From contig WRCL01000005.1 of assembly GCA_009783975.1 (NCBI GenBank), positions 1-16,835 on the forward strand: a stretch of DNA of 16,835 nt, given 5' to 3'. The notes under the pieces were generated by a model. The model saw only the letters and a list, made by a program, of their open reading frames with translations. It ran no database searches and was not told the DNA's origin. The stretch comes from Micrococcales bacterium. GTDB lineage: Bacteria > Actinomycetota > Actinomycetes > Actinomycetales > Cellulomonadaceae. The translations under genes and the position numbers were made by a program. Shown here piece by piece: positions 1-7,906 of this stretch. Within the stretch, counting starts at the first letter, position 1. Each line of letters begins with the position of its first letter.

Positions 1-2229
1 GACGTAGGTGCCGGGGGCCAGGGCCACCGGAGCGCCGAGCGCATGTTCGCCGTCGACGCCTTCGATGGTGAAGTAGGCCACGAGCTCACCGGTGTAGCCA
101 CGCTCGACCGTGGTCTGGGTGTCGATGACGCAGGCCTCGCCGGCGGGGGTGCGGTAGGTGACGCTCGAACCGTGGACCATGAGGAACACAGAGGCGCCCT
201 CGACCGAGCTCATGTTGAACGTCGTCTTCTGGTCCCACCCGTTGTGGGCAACGACCGAACCGCCGCCGACGAGCGTGACGCCGCCGCCGTTGTTGGCCTC
301 CTGGCCCCAGCAGGGCTTGGTGACGAAGACCTTGGCAACGACCTCGGTCGCACGCACGACGTTGTCACCGGCGGTGACGACGACCTGGCCTGCGGCGTTG
401 ACGCTGACGAAGTACTCGCCGCCGACGGGGACGTTGGCGTTGTCACGTGAACCGATCTGGTACGGGCCGAGCACAGCCCCAGGCACGAGGTCGGACACGG
501 GGATCTCCACGTACGTCTCGTTCTGGTTGTTGTTGTTGCCACAGCCCTCACCAGTGATCGACGGGCGGTCAGCCGTCGTCCACGAGGTGCCGTACCGCCC
601 GGTCCGCCATTGCTGCTCGAGCTTCATGGTCTGCTCGGTGTAGCTCTCCATGAGGGCGGCGGAGACGACGAGCTCGCCTTTGGTCGTGTTGTTGACCTTG
701 CCGTCAGCGAACAGCGGGACGATCTGGGGCTGGTTGCCACCGACGTCGTCGATGTCACCGACCATGTAGAACAGGCCTTTGACCGGACCGGTGACGTAGG
801 CGTAGCCCTGGCCGGCGGCGACGACTTCGGCGAACGCAGCGTTCAGCCCTTCGGTCGTCCATTCGCCGGCAAGCCAGCTGGGCACCGCGATGACTTCGAT
901 AGAGTTGATCTTGAACTCATCGCTGTCAGGAGGCAAGAAGTACCACACAGCCATCTGCGCGAGGATACGTGCAGCATTCGGCTCGGCAGCCAGGCCGAAG
1001 GTGTCTGCTGAACCGTCACCGTACTTGGAGACGATGAAGTTGAAGGCCGAGAGAATCTTGGCCCGGGACGTCTCGTCAAGGGTGTACGGCGCGTAGGCGT
1101 TGTTGCTGTACGCCCACGACCCAACATGGGCGCAGAACGCCGGGTACTCGCCCCCGGCGCTGGTCCGCGTGCTGATGCCCTGGACCTCGTTCGCCTGGTG
1201 CCGGTACTGCTCAGGATAGTTCGGGCTGTCCTTCTCGCCGTTCCAGACGAACGGGGCAACCTGGTCGTTGCCCGCGAACTCGGTCCGCAGCGGCACACCT
1301 CGCGGCCCCATGACGACCCACCCGGAGTTGACGGTGAAGTCCGACGACGGGTCGAAGGTGTCGCCCACGACGCTCGCGCTGTAGCCGTTGAAGTAGATGA
1401 CGAACGGCGCAGGCTCCGCGAACACCTCGCCAGCCAGGCCACTGAGCTCTTCGACGACGACGTACCAACCTGGAGCGAGGGCACCAGGAGCAAGGTTGAA
1501 CGTGATCTTGCCGTCCGCGCCCAGCGTGCCTTGCGCCAGCCGGACCGCGAGCTCTTCGTCGTCGGCTGCGTAGAGCGAGAAGCTCATACCCTCGAGCAGA
1601 GCGTCGACGTCGACGTCACCATCGGCAGCCCACTGGGCGAACAGCTGGCCATCAACGGTCTTGTCCAGGGTCAGCTTGCCTGCGGGAGGGCCGACCGGCG
1701 GCGGAGCCGGACGTCCCTTGTTGAAACCGCTGATGTTGAAGTTGACGTTCCCAGCCTCTCTGGTGACCAGGAAGCTGTCACTGTTGTTGTTGTTGCCCTT
1801 GTCGACGTAGGCGATCTGCCAGCCGGACGGGGCCGCGATGACCCAGCCCATGTTGTTGCCACCACCGTTGACCGACGGGCCCATGTCTGCGGTCCACTCG
1901 AAGACCTCACCGTTGGTGAACGTCACCTGCATGCTGGTGACGTCAGCGAAGATCTTCCCAGAGTAGACCAGGTGCCAGACGTTGGGCGTCTCACCGGCGG
2001 CGAGCGTCCCGACGGAGAAGGTGTTCTTCCACCCGCTCGCGCTGAAGCTCGACCCGGAACCCTTGAGGTAGACCGTCTGAGCCGTGGCAGCGGTGACGGC
2101 GTTGCCGTTACCGTTGCCGTTTCCATTTCCGTTGTTTCCGTTGTTGCCGTTGTTGGCGGCAGACACCGGGGTGGCCAGGGCGAGCGCGACGGCTGCCGCG
2201 AACACACCGGTGAGAATCCGTTTTCGCAT
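1..2229 (-). CDS. Secreted surface protein with SpaA/Cna_B-like and probable thioester (TED/TQXA) domain, C-terminus outside window
   Basis: The minus-strand frame is open from ATG 2229 to the left edge (743 codons, no stop), with GGAGGA eight bases before the ATG. Residues 1-24 are a Sec signal peptide (MRKR, then an Ala/Val/Leu core ending VSA), followed by an Asn/Gly-rich stretch to about 44. Residues about 185-285 (LTLDKTVDG, FSLYAADDE, GWYVVVEEL) read as a prealbumin-like SpaA/Cna_B domain. Residues about 350-435 contain YPAFCAH (Cys366) and AQMAVWYF (Gln425). This Cys plus (T/A)QxA(I/V)W pair is the signature of thioester domains, which form an internal Cys-Gln bond that can bind host or surface amines covalently. 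The 59-residue spacing fits the short actinobacterial form as I recall it. Further Asn-rich, Cys-containing beta-rich sequence follows to the edge. Any sorting signal would lie outside. Export is clear; the thioester assignment rests on motifs. Confidence 0.75.
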   Translation of the reverse strand, partial: MRKRILTGVFAAAVALALATPVSAANNGNNGNNGNGNGNGNGNAVTAATAQTVYLKGSGSSFSASGWKNTFSVGTLAAGETPNVWHLVYSGKIFADVTSMQVTFTNGEVFEWTADMGPSVNGGGNNMGWVIAAPSGWQIAYVDKGNNNNSDSFLVTREAGNVNFNISGFNKGRPAPPPVGPPAGKLTLDKTVDGQLFAQWAADGDVDVDALLEGMSFSLYAADDEELAVRLAQGTLGADGKITFNLAPGALAPGWYVVVEELSGLAGEVFAEPAPFVIYFNGYSASVVGDTFDPSSDFTVNSGWVVMGPRGVPLRTEFAGNDQVAPFVWNGEKDSPNYPEQYRHQANEVQGISTRTSAGGEYPAFCAHVGSWAYSNNAYAPYTLDETSRAKILSAFNFIVSKYGDGSADTFGLAAEPNAARILAQMAVWYFLPPDSDEFKINSIEVIAVPSWLAGEWTTEGLNAAFAEVVAAGQGYAYVTGPVKGLFYMVGDIDDVGGNQPQIVPLFADGKVNNTTKGELVVSAALMESYTEQTMKLEQQWRTGRYGTSWTTADRPSITGEGCGNNNNQNETYVEIPVSDLVPGAVLGPYQIGSRDNANVPVGGEYFVSVNAAGQVVVTAGDNVVRATEVVAKVFVTKPCWGQEANNGGGVTLVGGGSVVAHNGWDQKTTFNMSSVEGASVFLMVHGSSVTYRTPAGEACVIDTQTTVERGYTGELVAYFTIEGVDGEHALGAPVALAPGTYV

Positions 2230-2409
2230 CGGTACGATCCTCCAGTTCGACTGCGTATCCACGAGGACGTCAGCGATTTTGCATCCTCGCACGGACCAAT
2301 GGGAGACGGACATGGCCGTACCGACCGCATGCCGAACGCGCGCATGAGCCGCAGCAGCCACTCGTCGGCGCAAGGTGGTCGGCCGACTCTGCCCGGCTTG
2401 CATCGTTTA

Positions 2410-2416
2410 ATCTATA
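2410..2416 (-). promoter_or_regulatory. Possible -10 element for the surface protein gene
   Basis: TATAGAT on the minus strand is one of the few TATA-like hexamers in this GC-rich window. It would start a transcript near 2402 with a leader of about 170 nt. No convincing TTGACA-like -35 sits 16-18 bp upstream, so activator dependence through the palindromes just upstream is possible. This is inference from sequence only. Confidence 0.25.
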
Positions 2417-2453
2417 CATCCCACGTCGCAGGTGCAGCACGCCCCCGAATGGT

Positions 2454-2465
2454 TCACCCGGGTGA
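2454..2465. promoter_or_regulatory. Palindromic operator-like site 1 (TCACCCGGGTGA)
   Basis: Perfect 12-bp palindrome, the copy nearest the surface protein gene, about 40 bp upstream of the putative -10. The core is identical in two further copies, which argues for a protein-binding site rather than chance. Confidence 0.55.
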
Positions 2466-2576
2466 TCAGGGAGTATGCGGTTCTTTCCTCTCCACTCGTT
2501 CCGCACCGCTACCACACACCTGGCACACACATCTACGCCGCGCTGACCTGCGCATTCACGCCAATGTCTCGCCCGC

Positions 2577-2590
2577 CTCACCCGGGTGAG
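2577..2590. promoter_or_regulatory. Palindromic operator-like site 2 (CTCACCCGGGTGAG)
   Basis: Perfect 14-bp palindrome sharing the 12-bp core of site 1. Its centre is 124 bp from that of site 1. Confidence 0.55.
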
Positions 2591-2682
2591 CAACACCTGC
2601 ACAGCATTGTCGCCCGATCCCGTTTCCGTCGAGGCGACCTGACTCCCATCCAGCGTGTCGCACCGCGTGTCGTGCACGCAAT

Positions 2683-2698
2683 TCTCACCCGGGTGAGA
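2683..2698. promoter_or_regulatory. Palindromic operator-like site 3 (TCTCACCCGGGTGAGA)
   Basis: Perfect 16-bp palindrome sharing the same core. Its centre is 107 bp from site 2. It is the longest of the three and the most distal to the surface gene, about 140 bp before the tRNA. Confidence 0.55.
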
Positions 2699-2836
2699 CC
2701 AGATGATTCTGACGCCGTGTATTGTTTGAGCCCCATTTCCGCGCTTCCGCTGCACCCCCCGTCGCGCCGGCACAGACCCCGCCCCACCCACGCCCCGATT
2801 GGATGCCCAGCCACCAGCTCAGGTACCCTGTCGGGC

Positions 2837-2923
2837 GGTAGCGTGTCCGAGCGGTCAAAGGAGCACGCCTCGAAAGCGTGTGTGGGTGAGAGCCCACCGT
2901 GGGTTCGAATCCCACCGCTACCG
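2837..2923 (+). tRNA. tRNA-Ser (anticodon CGA)
   Basis: The cloverleaf can be drawn by hand. The acceptor GGTAGCG (2837-2843) pairs with CGCTACC (2916-2922), with G2923 as discriminator. The anticodon stem CACGC/GCGTG encloses CTCGAAA (anticodon CGA). A long variable arm, GGGTGAGAGCCCACC-like, identifies a class II tRNA. The T arm is GTGGG-TTCGAAT-CCCAC. CCA is not encoded. The long variable arm and CGA anticodon give serine. It lies upstream of tadA on the same strand, separated by tandem hairpins. Confidence 0.96.
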
Positions 2924-2942
2924 CTCGCTCTGGCATACCTGT

Positions 2943-3022
2943 GCTCGGCACGGCCGAGCCGGGGTCGCTCACCACACTGTGCGGGGCCGAGCCCCGCACC
3001 CGCACGGGGGCGAGCCCCCGTG
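2943..3022 (+). terminator. Three tandem GC-rich hairpins after tRNA-Ser
   Basis: Three perfect stems follow one another: GCTCGGC-ACG-GCCGAGC (2943-2959), GTGCGGGGC-CGA-GCCCCGCAC (2979-2999) and CACGGGGGC-GA-GCCCCCGTG (3003-3022). None has a U tract, as is common in high-GC bacteria. They probably end or process the tRNA transcript. The loops share CGA, so the stems may be related copies. Confidence 0.55.
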
Positions 3023-3189
3023 GCCCCCGCATCTGGGCACCTCATGCGCACCACCTGCCTCCCGCACTGCGCGGGCTGCGAGCATATCTGCCAGCTCCAC
3101 GCACGCCACGGGCACGTCTGCCCCGTCGTCAGCTTCAGCGAAACGGCCGCTGCTGCACGAAACGCTGAGCTCTGCCGTACGGAACGCTA

Positions 3190-3207
3190 CCCAGCCACGG
3201 GGCTGGG
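3190..3207 (+). other. Short hairpin just upstream of tadA
   Basis: CCCAGCC (3190-3196) and GGCTGGG (3201-3207) form a 7-bp stem 25 bp before the tadA start. It may be a last terminator for upstream transcription or part of the promoter region. The rest of 3023-3231 shows nothing I can interpret. Confidence 0.3.
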
Positions 3208-3231
3208 CGACGCATCTGGGACGATAGGTGG

Positions 3232-3693
3232 GTGCAGCCGACACCACCGGAGACCGCGGCGATGGGCCTGGCGCTGGACGAGGCACGCGCGGCGCTGGCG
3301 AGCGACGACGTGCCCGTCGGTGCGGTGGTGCTCGGACCCGACGGGCAGGTTCTCGGACGTGGCCACAACGCCCGCGAAGCCACTGGGGACCCCGCTGCGC
3401 ACGCGGAGGTGCTTGCCATCCGGGCGGCTGCGACGACGCTGGGAACGTGGCGCCTGGACGGGTGCACGCTTGTCGTCACCCTCGAACCGTGCCTGGCGTG
3501 CGCCGGGGTGGTGATCCTCGCCCGGGTGCCGCGGGTCGTCTTCGGTGCGTGGGACCCCAAGGCTGGGGCCTGCGGGTCGGTGTGGGACGTCGTGCGCGAC
3601 CGTCGGGCGGTGCACCGGGCACAGGTCGTCGGTGGTGTGCGCGACGAGGAGTGCGCACAGCTGCTGCGCGACTTCTTCGCCGGACGCCGGTGA
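3232..3693 (+). CDS. tadA: tRNA-specific adenosine deaminase TadA
   Basis: A 153-residue protein, the usual TadA length. It converts adenosine to inosine at the wobble position (A34) of tRNA-Arg(ACG) in the cytoplasm, allowing the CGN codons to be read. The zinc cytidine/deoxycytidylate deaminase fold is clear. H57-A-E59 supplies one zinc ligand and the catalytic glutamate, and PC87LAC90 supplies the two cysteine ligands. An N-terminal VPVGAVV strand and FGAWDPKAGACGS near 120 also match the family. The GTG at 3232 gives a normal N-terminus, but no strong ribosome site precedes it; ATG 3262 (residue 11) is an alternative. Proximity to tRNA-Ser is a common actinobacterial arrangement. It converges on the lipoprotein gene, with a 165-bp inverted-repeat element between the two stops. 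Confidence 0.95.
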   Translation: MQPTPPETAAMGLALDEARAALASDDVPVGAVVLGPDGQVLGRGHNAREATGDPAAHAEVLAIRAAATTLGTWRLDGCTLVVTLEPCLACAGVVILARVPRVVFGAWDPKAGACGSVWDVVRDRRAVHRAQVVGGVRDEECAQLLRDFFAGRR

Positions 3694-3696
3694 CAG

Positions 3697-3861
3697 CTCA
3701 GCCTGGATCCACCGGTTTTCGCCGTCGCGAGCCTCACCTGGCCGGTGCGGTGGCAAGGCGGAGCAGCGCCGGCGGGCCGAGGCCCGTCAAGCAGCGACAA
3801 CGCCGCTGCGTGCCCACCAGGTGAGGCGCAGCCGGCGCAAAACCGGTGGATCCAGGCTCAG
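3697..3861. repeat. 165-bp terminal-inverted-repeat element, copy 1
   Basis: The ends mirror each other: CTCAGCCTGGATCCACCGG followed by TTTT at the left, and the reverse complement with one mismatch at the right (AAAACCGGTGGATCC...). Inside are a second mirrored pair (CTCACCTGG / CCAGGTGAG) and smaller stems, so the whole unit folds back on itself. A homologous copy lies at 14214-14380. This copy fills the gap between the convergent tadA and lipoprotein stops and includes the lipoprotein stop codon (3858-3860). It carries no gene. It may be a MITE-like or REP-like element that also works as a two-way terminator. Confidence 0.8.
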
Positions 3862-4535
3862 ATGGTCCAGGCGTCGTGGACGACACCGATGAGCTGGTAC
3901 CCGTCGGCGGTGTCGCGCAAGACCAGGCGCAGCGCTGACCAGTCGTACCCCGGCGGCGGGCCGACGAGGTTCTCCCAGTCGACGTCACCGTCTTGCGGGA
4001 CCTCAGTGGCGGGGAAGGAGTACTCGACCCAGCTGGCTGTCGGGCCGAAGAACTCGGCGGTGTTGGCGATGGTGTTCCCAGTCACCACGTGCTCGTTGAT
4101 GGCGACACCCGGGGCGGTGGTGTAGTCGCGGGGCCAGACGAACTGGTCCCGGTACGCGGCGAACGTCATCGTCAGCGGGCGGCCCGAGCCGTCCTGCGTG
4201 CCCCAGGTGAACACCTGGGACGACGTGCCCAGGGCGGCGACCTGCGCCCGAGTCAGGCGCACAGCACCGTCCTCGACCCACGCGTACGGGGAGAACAGCA
4301 GGTTCTCGGTGGGGCTGACCAGCGCGGCCAGCGCCGGGTAGTCCTCGTCGGCGAGAGCGACCAGGGCGCGGTTCGCCGCGGCGAGCAGCTCGGTGCCGGC
4401 CGGCGCCTCGGTGGCCGGCGGGTCAGTCGTCAGCCGCGGTGACGGGTTCGTCAGGGGCTCAGAGCCCGAACCGCACCCAACAAGGGCAGCAAGCACAGCG
4501 GCGACGACCACTGACATGGTTGCTGTGGGCCGCAT
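3858..4535 (-). CDS. Predicted lipoprotein of unknown function
   Basis: 225 residues. ATG 4535 is chosen because GAGGAGG lies just upstream and the protein then starts with a lipoprotein signal peptide (MRPTATM, hydrophobic core, lipobox LVGC with Cys21). The frame stays open a further 64 codons upstream, but that part reads as basic, low-complexity sequence. After a Ser/Pro/Thr linker (about 22-50), residues about 52-225 form one domain containing ALADEDYPALAALV, VFTWGTQDGSGRPLTMTF and WVEYSFPA, ending GYQLIGVVHDAWTI. It resembles the NTF2-like or DUF-type domains common in actinobacterial lipoproteins, but I cannot name the family. It starts 53 bp after the sigma-fusion stop on the same strand, so the two may be co-transcribed. 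A small hairpin (GGTCT-TTGC-AGACC, 4561-4574) lies between them. Confidence 0.85.
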   Translation of the reverse strand: MRPTATMSVVVAAVLAALVGCGSGSEPLTNPSPRLTTDPPATEAPAGTELLAAANRALVALADEDYPALAALVSPTENLLFSPYAWVEDGAVRLTRAQVAALGTSSQVFTWGTQDGSGRPLTMTFAAYRDQFVWPRDYTTAPGVAINEHVVTGNTIANTAEFFGPTASWVEYSFPATEVPQDGDVDWENLVGPPPGYDWSALRLVLRDTADGYQLIGVVHDAWTI

Positions 4536-4588
4536 CGTCGTCCTCCTCGGCGGTAGGTGCGGTCTTTGCAGACCACCTGTGGGCCTGC

Positions 4589-7500
4589 TCACCCTGTGGT
4601 GATGGTCAGCACACCAAGCAGGTACTGGTCGCCTGAGGCTGAGGCGCGCACCGCGATCGTCGGCGCCGCTGCAGTCACCGGTGCGAACGCCTTGGCGTCC
4701 ACACCCAACGAGTTGCGCCGGCCCCACCCGGTCGCGGTGGAGTCAAAAGCGTTCGACGACGAGCCAGGCGAACCGTCCCACCGCAGCGGGGTCAACGCGG
4801 TGGAGTCGACGAACAGCTGGTCACCGGTCGTCGCCGCGTCGCCCTCCCAGGCGACAGCCCCGACGGTGACCTGCGCGCCGGCACCGACCCACGCTGCCAG
4901 CACAGGCTGGGCGACTCCCGAGACCCACTGCCCACCGTCGTAGACGGTCACGGTACGCGACCCGACAGCCCCGGGGTTGCCGTAGATGACCACGAGCGCC
5001 CACCCCGCGTAGTAGTTGGGGGCTGGGTCGGCGAACGTGGCTGACACCGCGGCGTCGGCCAGCGCCCACGTCCCTGGGCCGGCGGCCAAGACCTGCGTGG
5101 TCACCTCAGCGAACGACTGGTAGTACTGCCACCCGGCGCCGTCGGTGACCTCGGCGAGCACCTCACCGGTGACGTTCTGGTAGGCCCCACCAGGTCCGCG
5201 CAGGGCGACGCTCGCCCGGTCGGTCGACCAGGTGTCTGACGGGCCGGCGTTCGCCGACCAGTACAGCCCTGCCCACAGCACCGCTTGGCCGGCAGGGTAG
5301 CTCAACGTCGTGGCCGACGAGACCGGCTGGGCCGGGCGCGGCCAGGCCGGCGGGTCGGTGTCCAGCGGGCTCATCGCCAGACCGTCGTTGTTGGCGACAC
5401 CATCAAGGTACCCAGCGCACCCCGGTTCGGCGGTGCACGAGACCAGCGGCGCCCCGACCTGCACCACCCGGACGTTCCCGGCGGCCGTCATACGCGCGGT
5501 GAGCGAACCAGGTGCTGTGGCGGCGACGACCGGGATCTGCACAGCCTCGGCGTCGGCGTCGTGCGCGCTGGGGGTGACGACGATATCGCCGAGGGACCCC
5601 GCCACGGTGGCGCTGACGGCGATGGTCAGCGAGCTGCCTTCCCCAGGGGCCAGACCCGCGTGGGTGCACTGGGTGCCGGTGCAGGTCCACCCCGCGCCCA
5701 CGGCCCCAGCGGCGACCACACCTGCGGGCAGGCTCACGTCGACGCTCACCGGTCCGCAGGGCAGGTCACCGGTGTTGGTCACGGTCAGCGACAGCTCGGT
5801 CGGCACCCCGACCGCCAGCGTCCCCAGGGCCCCGGTGACCGCGAGCGTCGCCGGGGTGACCGCCGTGTACGGCACGACGACGGTCCCGCCTTGGGCGCTC
5901 GGGGAGTAGGTGATGACGATCGTGCCGACGCCAGTGACGTCCGTGGCCGCCAGCGGCAGGTCCAGCGGCAGGCTCGTGCGCGCGGGGACGGCAGCGGTGC
6001 ACGTGATCGTCGTCAGGCCGGTCGGCGCGCACGCCCACCCGGGCGGCTGCGGACCGCCCAGGTGCACCCCGTAGGGCACCTGCACGACGACGACCGCCGC
6101 AGCGACCTGCCCGCCAAGGTTCGACACCGAGACCGGCACCGTGACGGTGCGGTTGCTCACGAACGTCACCGGTCCGCCGACCGCCGCGAGCACCCGGGCA
6201 GGGGCGGGGTTGACAGCGACCGGCACAGCCAGGTGCACCGACGTGCCCTGGCCGTGGCTCAGGCGCATGTCAAGGGCGCCACCGTGGCCGGAGTAGTCTT
6301 CGGCGACCGAGACGAGCACGACGAGCTCGGCGGTCTGGTTCGCACCGAGCCGGGTCAGTGTGCACGTCGCGCTCGACTGCGTCGTCGACACACACCCCCA
6401 CGACGAGGCGGGCACGGCGAACCCGCCTCCGGCGACCGCTGGTACCCAGTCCAACGTCACACCAGCAGGCAAGGTGAGCCCCGCGACCAGGCCGGTCGCC
6501 TCACCACCAGAGTTGTGCACGGGCAGGCGCAGCTCTTGGCCTGAGGCACCGGCACGCAAGGTCAGGGGCGAACCACCGGTGTTCAGCGCGAACGACGCTG
6601 GAACGACGACGGGGTCGGCCGGGACACCGGTGGGGTCGACCACCGGCACACCGGTGGGGTCATCGCGAACCACGTCGTCGCCGGACTGCACCGGGTGCGT
6701 CGTGACGTCCAGCGGCGTGACCACCGGTGTGGAGCGTGCCGTGGGTGAGACCGCGACGGTGACCGGGTCCTGCGCAGGTGCGGGGGCGTCCCCGGTCAGC
6801 GCGTACACGGCGACACCCACCGCGACGACGAGCACAGCAGCGACCGCACCGACCACCGGCAGCGACAACCCACCACCGGCACTGGCTGTGGCTCCGGCGC
6901 CGGCGCCGGCGGCAGCCGACCCACCTGCGGTCCCTGCGGCGACCGGCGTGTGCGACAACCCGACGAGCGACCCGAGCGCCGCGATCCCACCACCGACGGG
7001 CAGACCGGGCCCGAGCGCGCCCATCCCGGCGAACCCCAGGACGAGCGGGCCGACGACCGCCCGCATCTGGCGGTTGACGTCACCAAGCTCGCCATGCAGG
7101 GCTGTGCACGCGGCGCACTGGTCAAGGTGCTCGGCGACCTTGCGCGACTCGCGCGCCCCCAGGCCCCCCCGGACGTAGGCGCCGAGCTTGTCGGTCACCG
7201 GCCGGCACAGGTCGGGCACACCGCCGGCGAGGTGCGCGTTGAGGTACGCCTGGCGCAGGCCCTCGCGTGCACGGTAGGCCAAGGCCGCCGCGGAGTTCGC
7301 CGACAGTCCGAGCAGCGGTGCGACCTCTGCGGGGGACAGACCTTCGAGCTCGGTGTGCCACAGCACCACCTGCCAGCGTTCGGGCAGGCTGGTGAAGGCC
7401 CGGGCGGCGGCGCTCGACTCAAAACCTGCCAGGGCGGGCGCGTCAGCCCCGGCCATGGTCACACCACTGGCGTGCAACGTCGTGTCGTCGTCGGTGGGTT

Positions 7501-7828
7501 GCACACGACGGCCATGGTCACGGTGCAACGTCGCCACACGACGCACAACGGTGTACAAGTAGGCACGAAACGCCTCAGTGGGGCCTTTGCCCCGTTGCAG
7601 CGCCGTGTACACCGCGGCGAACGAGTCGGCGACGACGTCCTCGGCGTCTGCCGCCGAGTTGGTGTATTGCCTGGCCACGTTGAGCGCGGCGATCGCGTGC
7701 CGGTCGTACAAGGTGCCGTATCCGTCGGCGTCGCCGGCGCGCACGGCAGCGAGCAGCTCGGCGTCGCTACGCTGTGGGCCTTCGATAGCCACCGGTCTGG
7801 CTCCCGTCGTCAATTCATAGGGTGCCAT
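4589..7828 (-). CDS. ECF sigma factor fused to zinc anti-sigma motif, membrane segment and extracellular Ig-like repeats
   Basis: One uninterrupted 1079-residue frame. Residues about 20-100 are sigma region 2 (SDAELLAAVRAGD, YDRHAIAALNVARQYT, AEDVVADSFAAVY). Residues about 140-195 are region 4 (LPERWQVVLWHTELEGLS, LGLSANSAAALAYRAREGLR). Residues 208-245 hold a zinc-binding anti-sigma motif, H234-x3-C238-x2-C241. A Gly/Ala-rich stretch leads to a transmembrane helix at about 323-344. The outside part has a Pro/Thr/Val/Asp linker, three DUF11/CARDB-like repeats (about 411-540, 545-655, 658-770), each with a W-x-C (W477, W598, W714) and a second Cys, and a 290-residue C-terminal domain. The parts needed for sensing, restraint and transcription are thus in one chain; release would presumably need proteolysis. 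Such fusions resemble the actinobacterial ECF52-type group. ATG 7828 lacks a clear ribosome site; GTG at codon 13 has GGGAG upstream and may be the true start. The lipoprotein gene follows. Confidence 0.9.
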   Translation of the reverse strand: MAPYELTTGARPVAIEGPQRSDAELLAAVRAGDADGYGTLYDRHAIAALNVARQYTNSAADAEDVVADSFAAVYTALQRGKGPTEAFRAYLYTVVRRVATLHRDHGRRVQPTDDDTTLHASGVTMAGADAPALAGFESSAAARAFTSLPERWQVVLWHTELEGLSPAEVAPLLGLSANSAAALAYRAREGLRQAYLNAHLAGGVPDLCRPVTDKLGAYVRGGLGARESRKVAEHLDQCAACTALHGELGDVNRQMRAVVGPLVLGFAGMGALGPGLPVGGGIAALGSLVGLSHTPVAAGTAGGSAAAGAGAGATASAGGGLSLPVVGAVAAVLVVAVGVAVYALTGDAPAPAQDPVTVAVSPTARSTPVVTPLDVTTHPVQSGDDVVRDDPTGVPVVDPTGVPADPVVVPASFALNTGGSPLTLRAGASGQELRLPVHNSGGEATGLVAGLTLPAGVTLDWVPAVAGGGFAVPASSWGCVSTTQSSATCTLTRLGANQTAELVVLVSVAEDYSGHGGALDMRLSHGQGTSVHLAVPVAVNPAPARVLAAVGGPVTFVSNRTVTVPVSVSNLGGQVAAAVVVVQVPYGVHLGGPQPPGWACAPTGLTTITCTAAVPARTSLPLDLPLAATDVTGVGTIVITYSPSAQGGTVVVPYTAVTPATLAVTGALGTLAVGVPTELSLTVTNTGDLPCGPVSVDVSLPAGVVAAGAVGAGWTCTGTQCTHAGLAPGEGSSLTIAVSATVAGSLGDIVVTPSAHDADAEAVQIPVVAATAPGSLTARMTAAGNVRVVQVGAPLVSCTAEPGCAGYLDGVANNDGLAMSPLDTDPPAWPRPAQPVSSATTLSYPAGQAVLWAGLYWSANAGPSDTWSTDRASVALRGPGGAYQNVTGEVLAEVTDGAGWQYYQSFAEVTTQVLAAGPGTWALADAAVSATFADPAPNYYAGWALVVIYGNPGAVGSRTVTVYDGGQWVSGVAQPVLAAWVGAGAQVTVGAVAWEGDAATTGDQLFVDSTALTPLRWDGSPGSSSNAFDSTATGWGRRNSLGVDAKAFAPVTAAAPTIAVRASASGDQYLLGVLTITTG

Positions 7829-7906
7829 AATCCGGGCACAGGGTGAACTCCCCAGACAGATGGGATTGGCGCGTCATGTCTACCGGCGTGGCGGCTCTCA
7901 GTCTGC

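Larger units (their letters stand above)
2230..2836. other. Long non-coding upstream region of the surface protein gene
   Basis: About 600 bp separate the surface protein start from tRNA-Ser. Reading frames here are short, overlap each other and lack ribosome sites or recognisable motifs, so I see no gene. The region has AT-richer patches than its surroundings and holds three copies of one palindrome plus a TATAGAT element facing the surface gene. It is best read as a large regulatory region. Confidence 0.6.

Noticed and set aside
1126..2589. 487-codon plus-strand open frame
   Set aside because: It lies opposite the surface protein gene, has no ribosome site or family motif, and its composition is that expected for the complement of a high-GC gene.
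2270..2791. Open frames across the 2230-2836 gap
   Set aside because: They run through the palindromes, lack start signals and overlap each other on both strands.
4536..4727. 64-codon N-terminal extension of the lipoprotein
   Set aside because: It would bury the ribosome site and signal peptide and would overlap the end of the sigma-fusion gene.
5285..6544. 419-codon plus-strand open frame
   Set aside because: Complement of the sigma-fusion gene; Arg/Gly/His-rich low-complexity translation.
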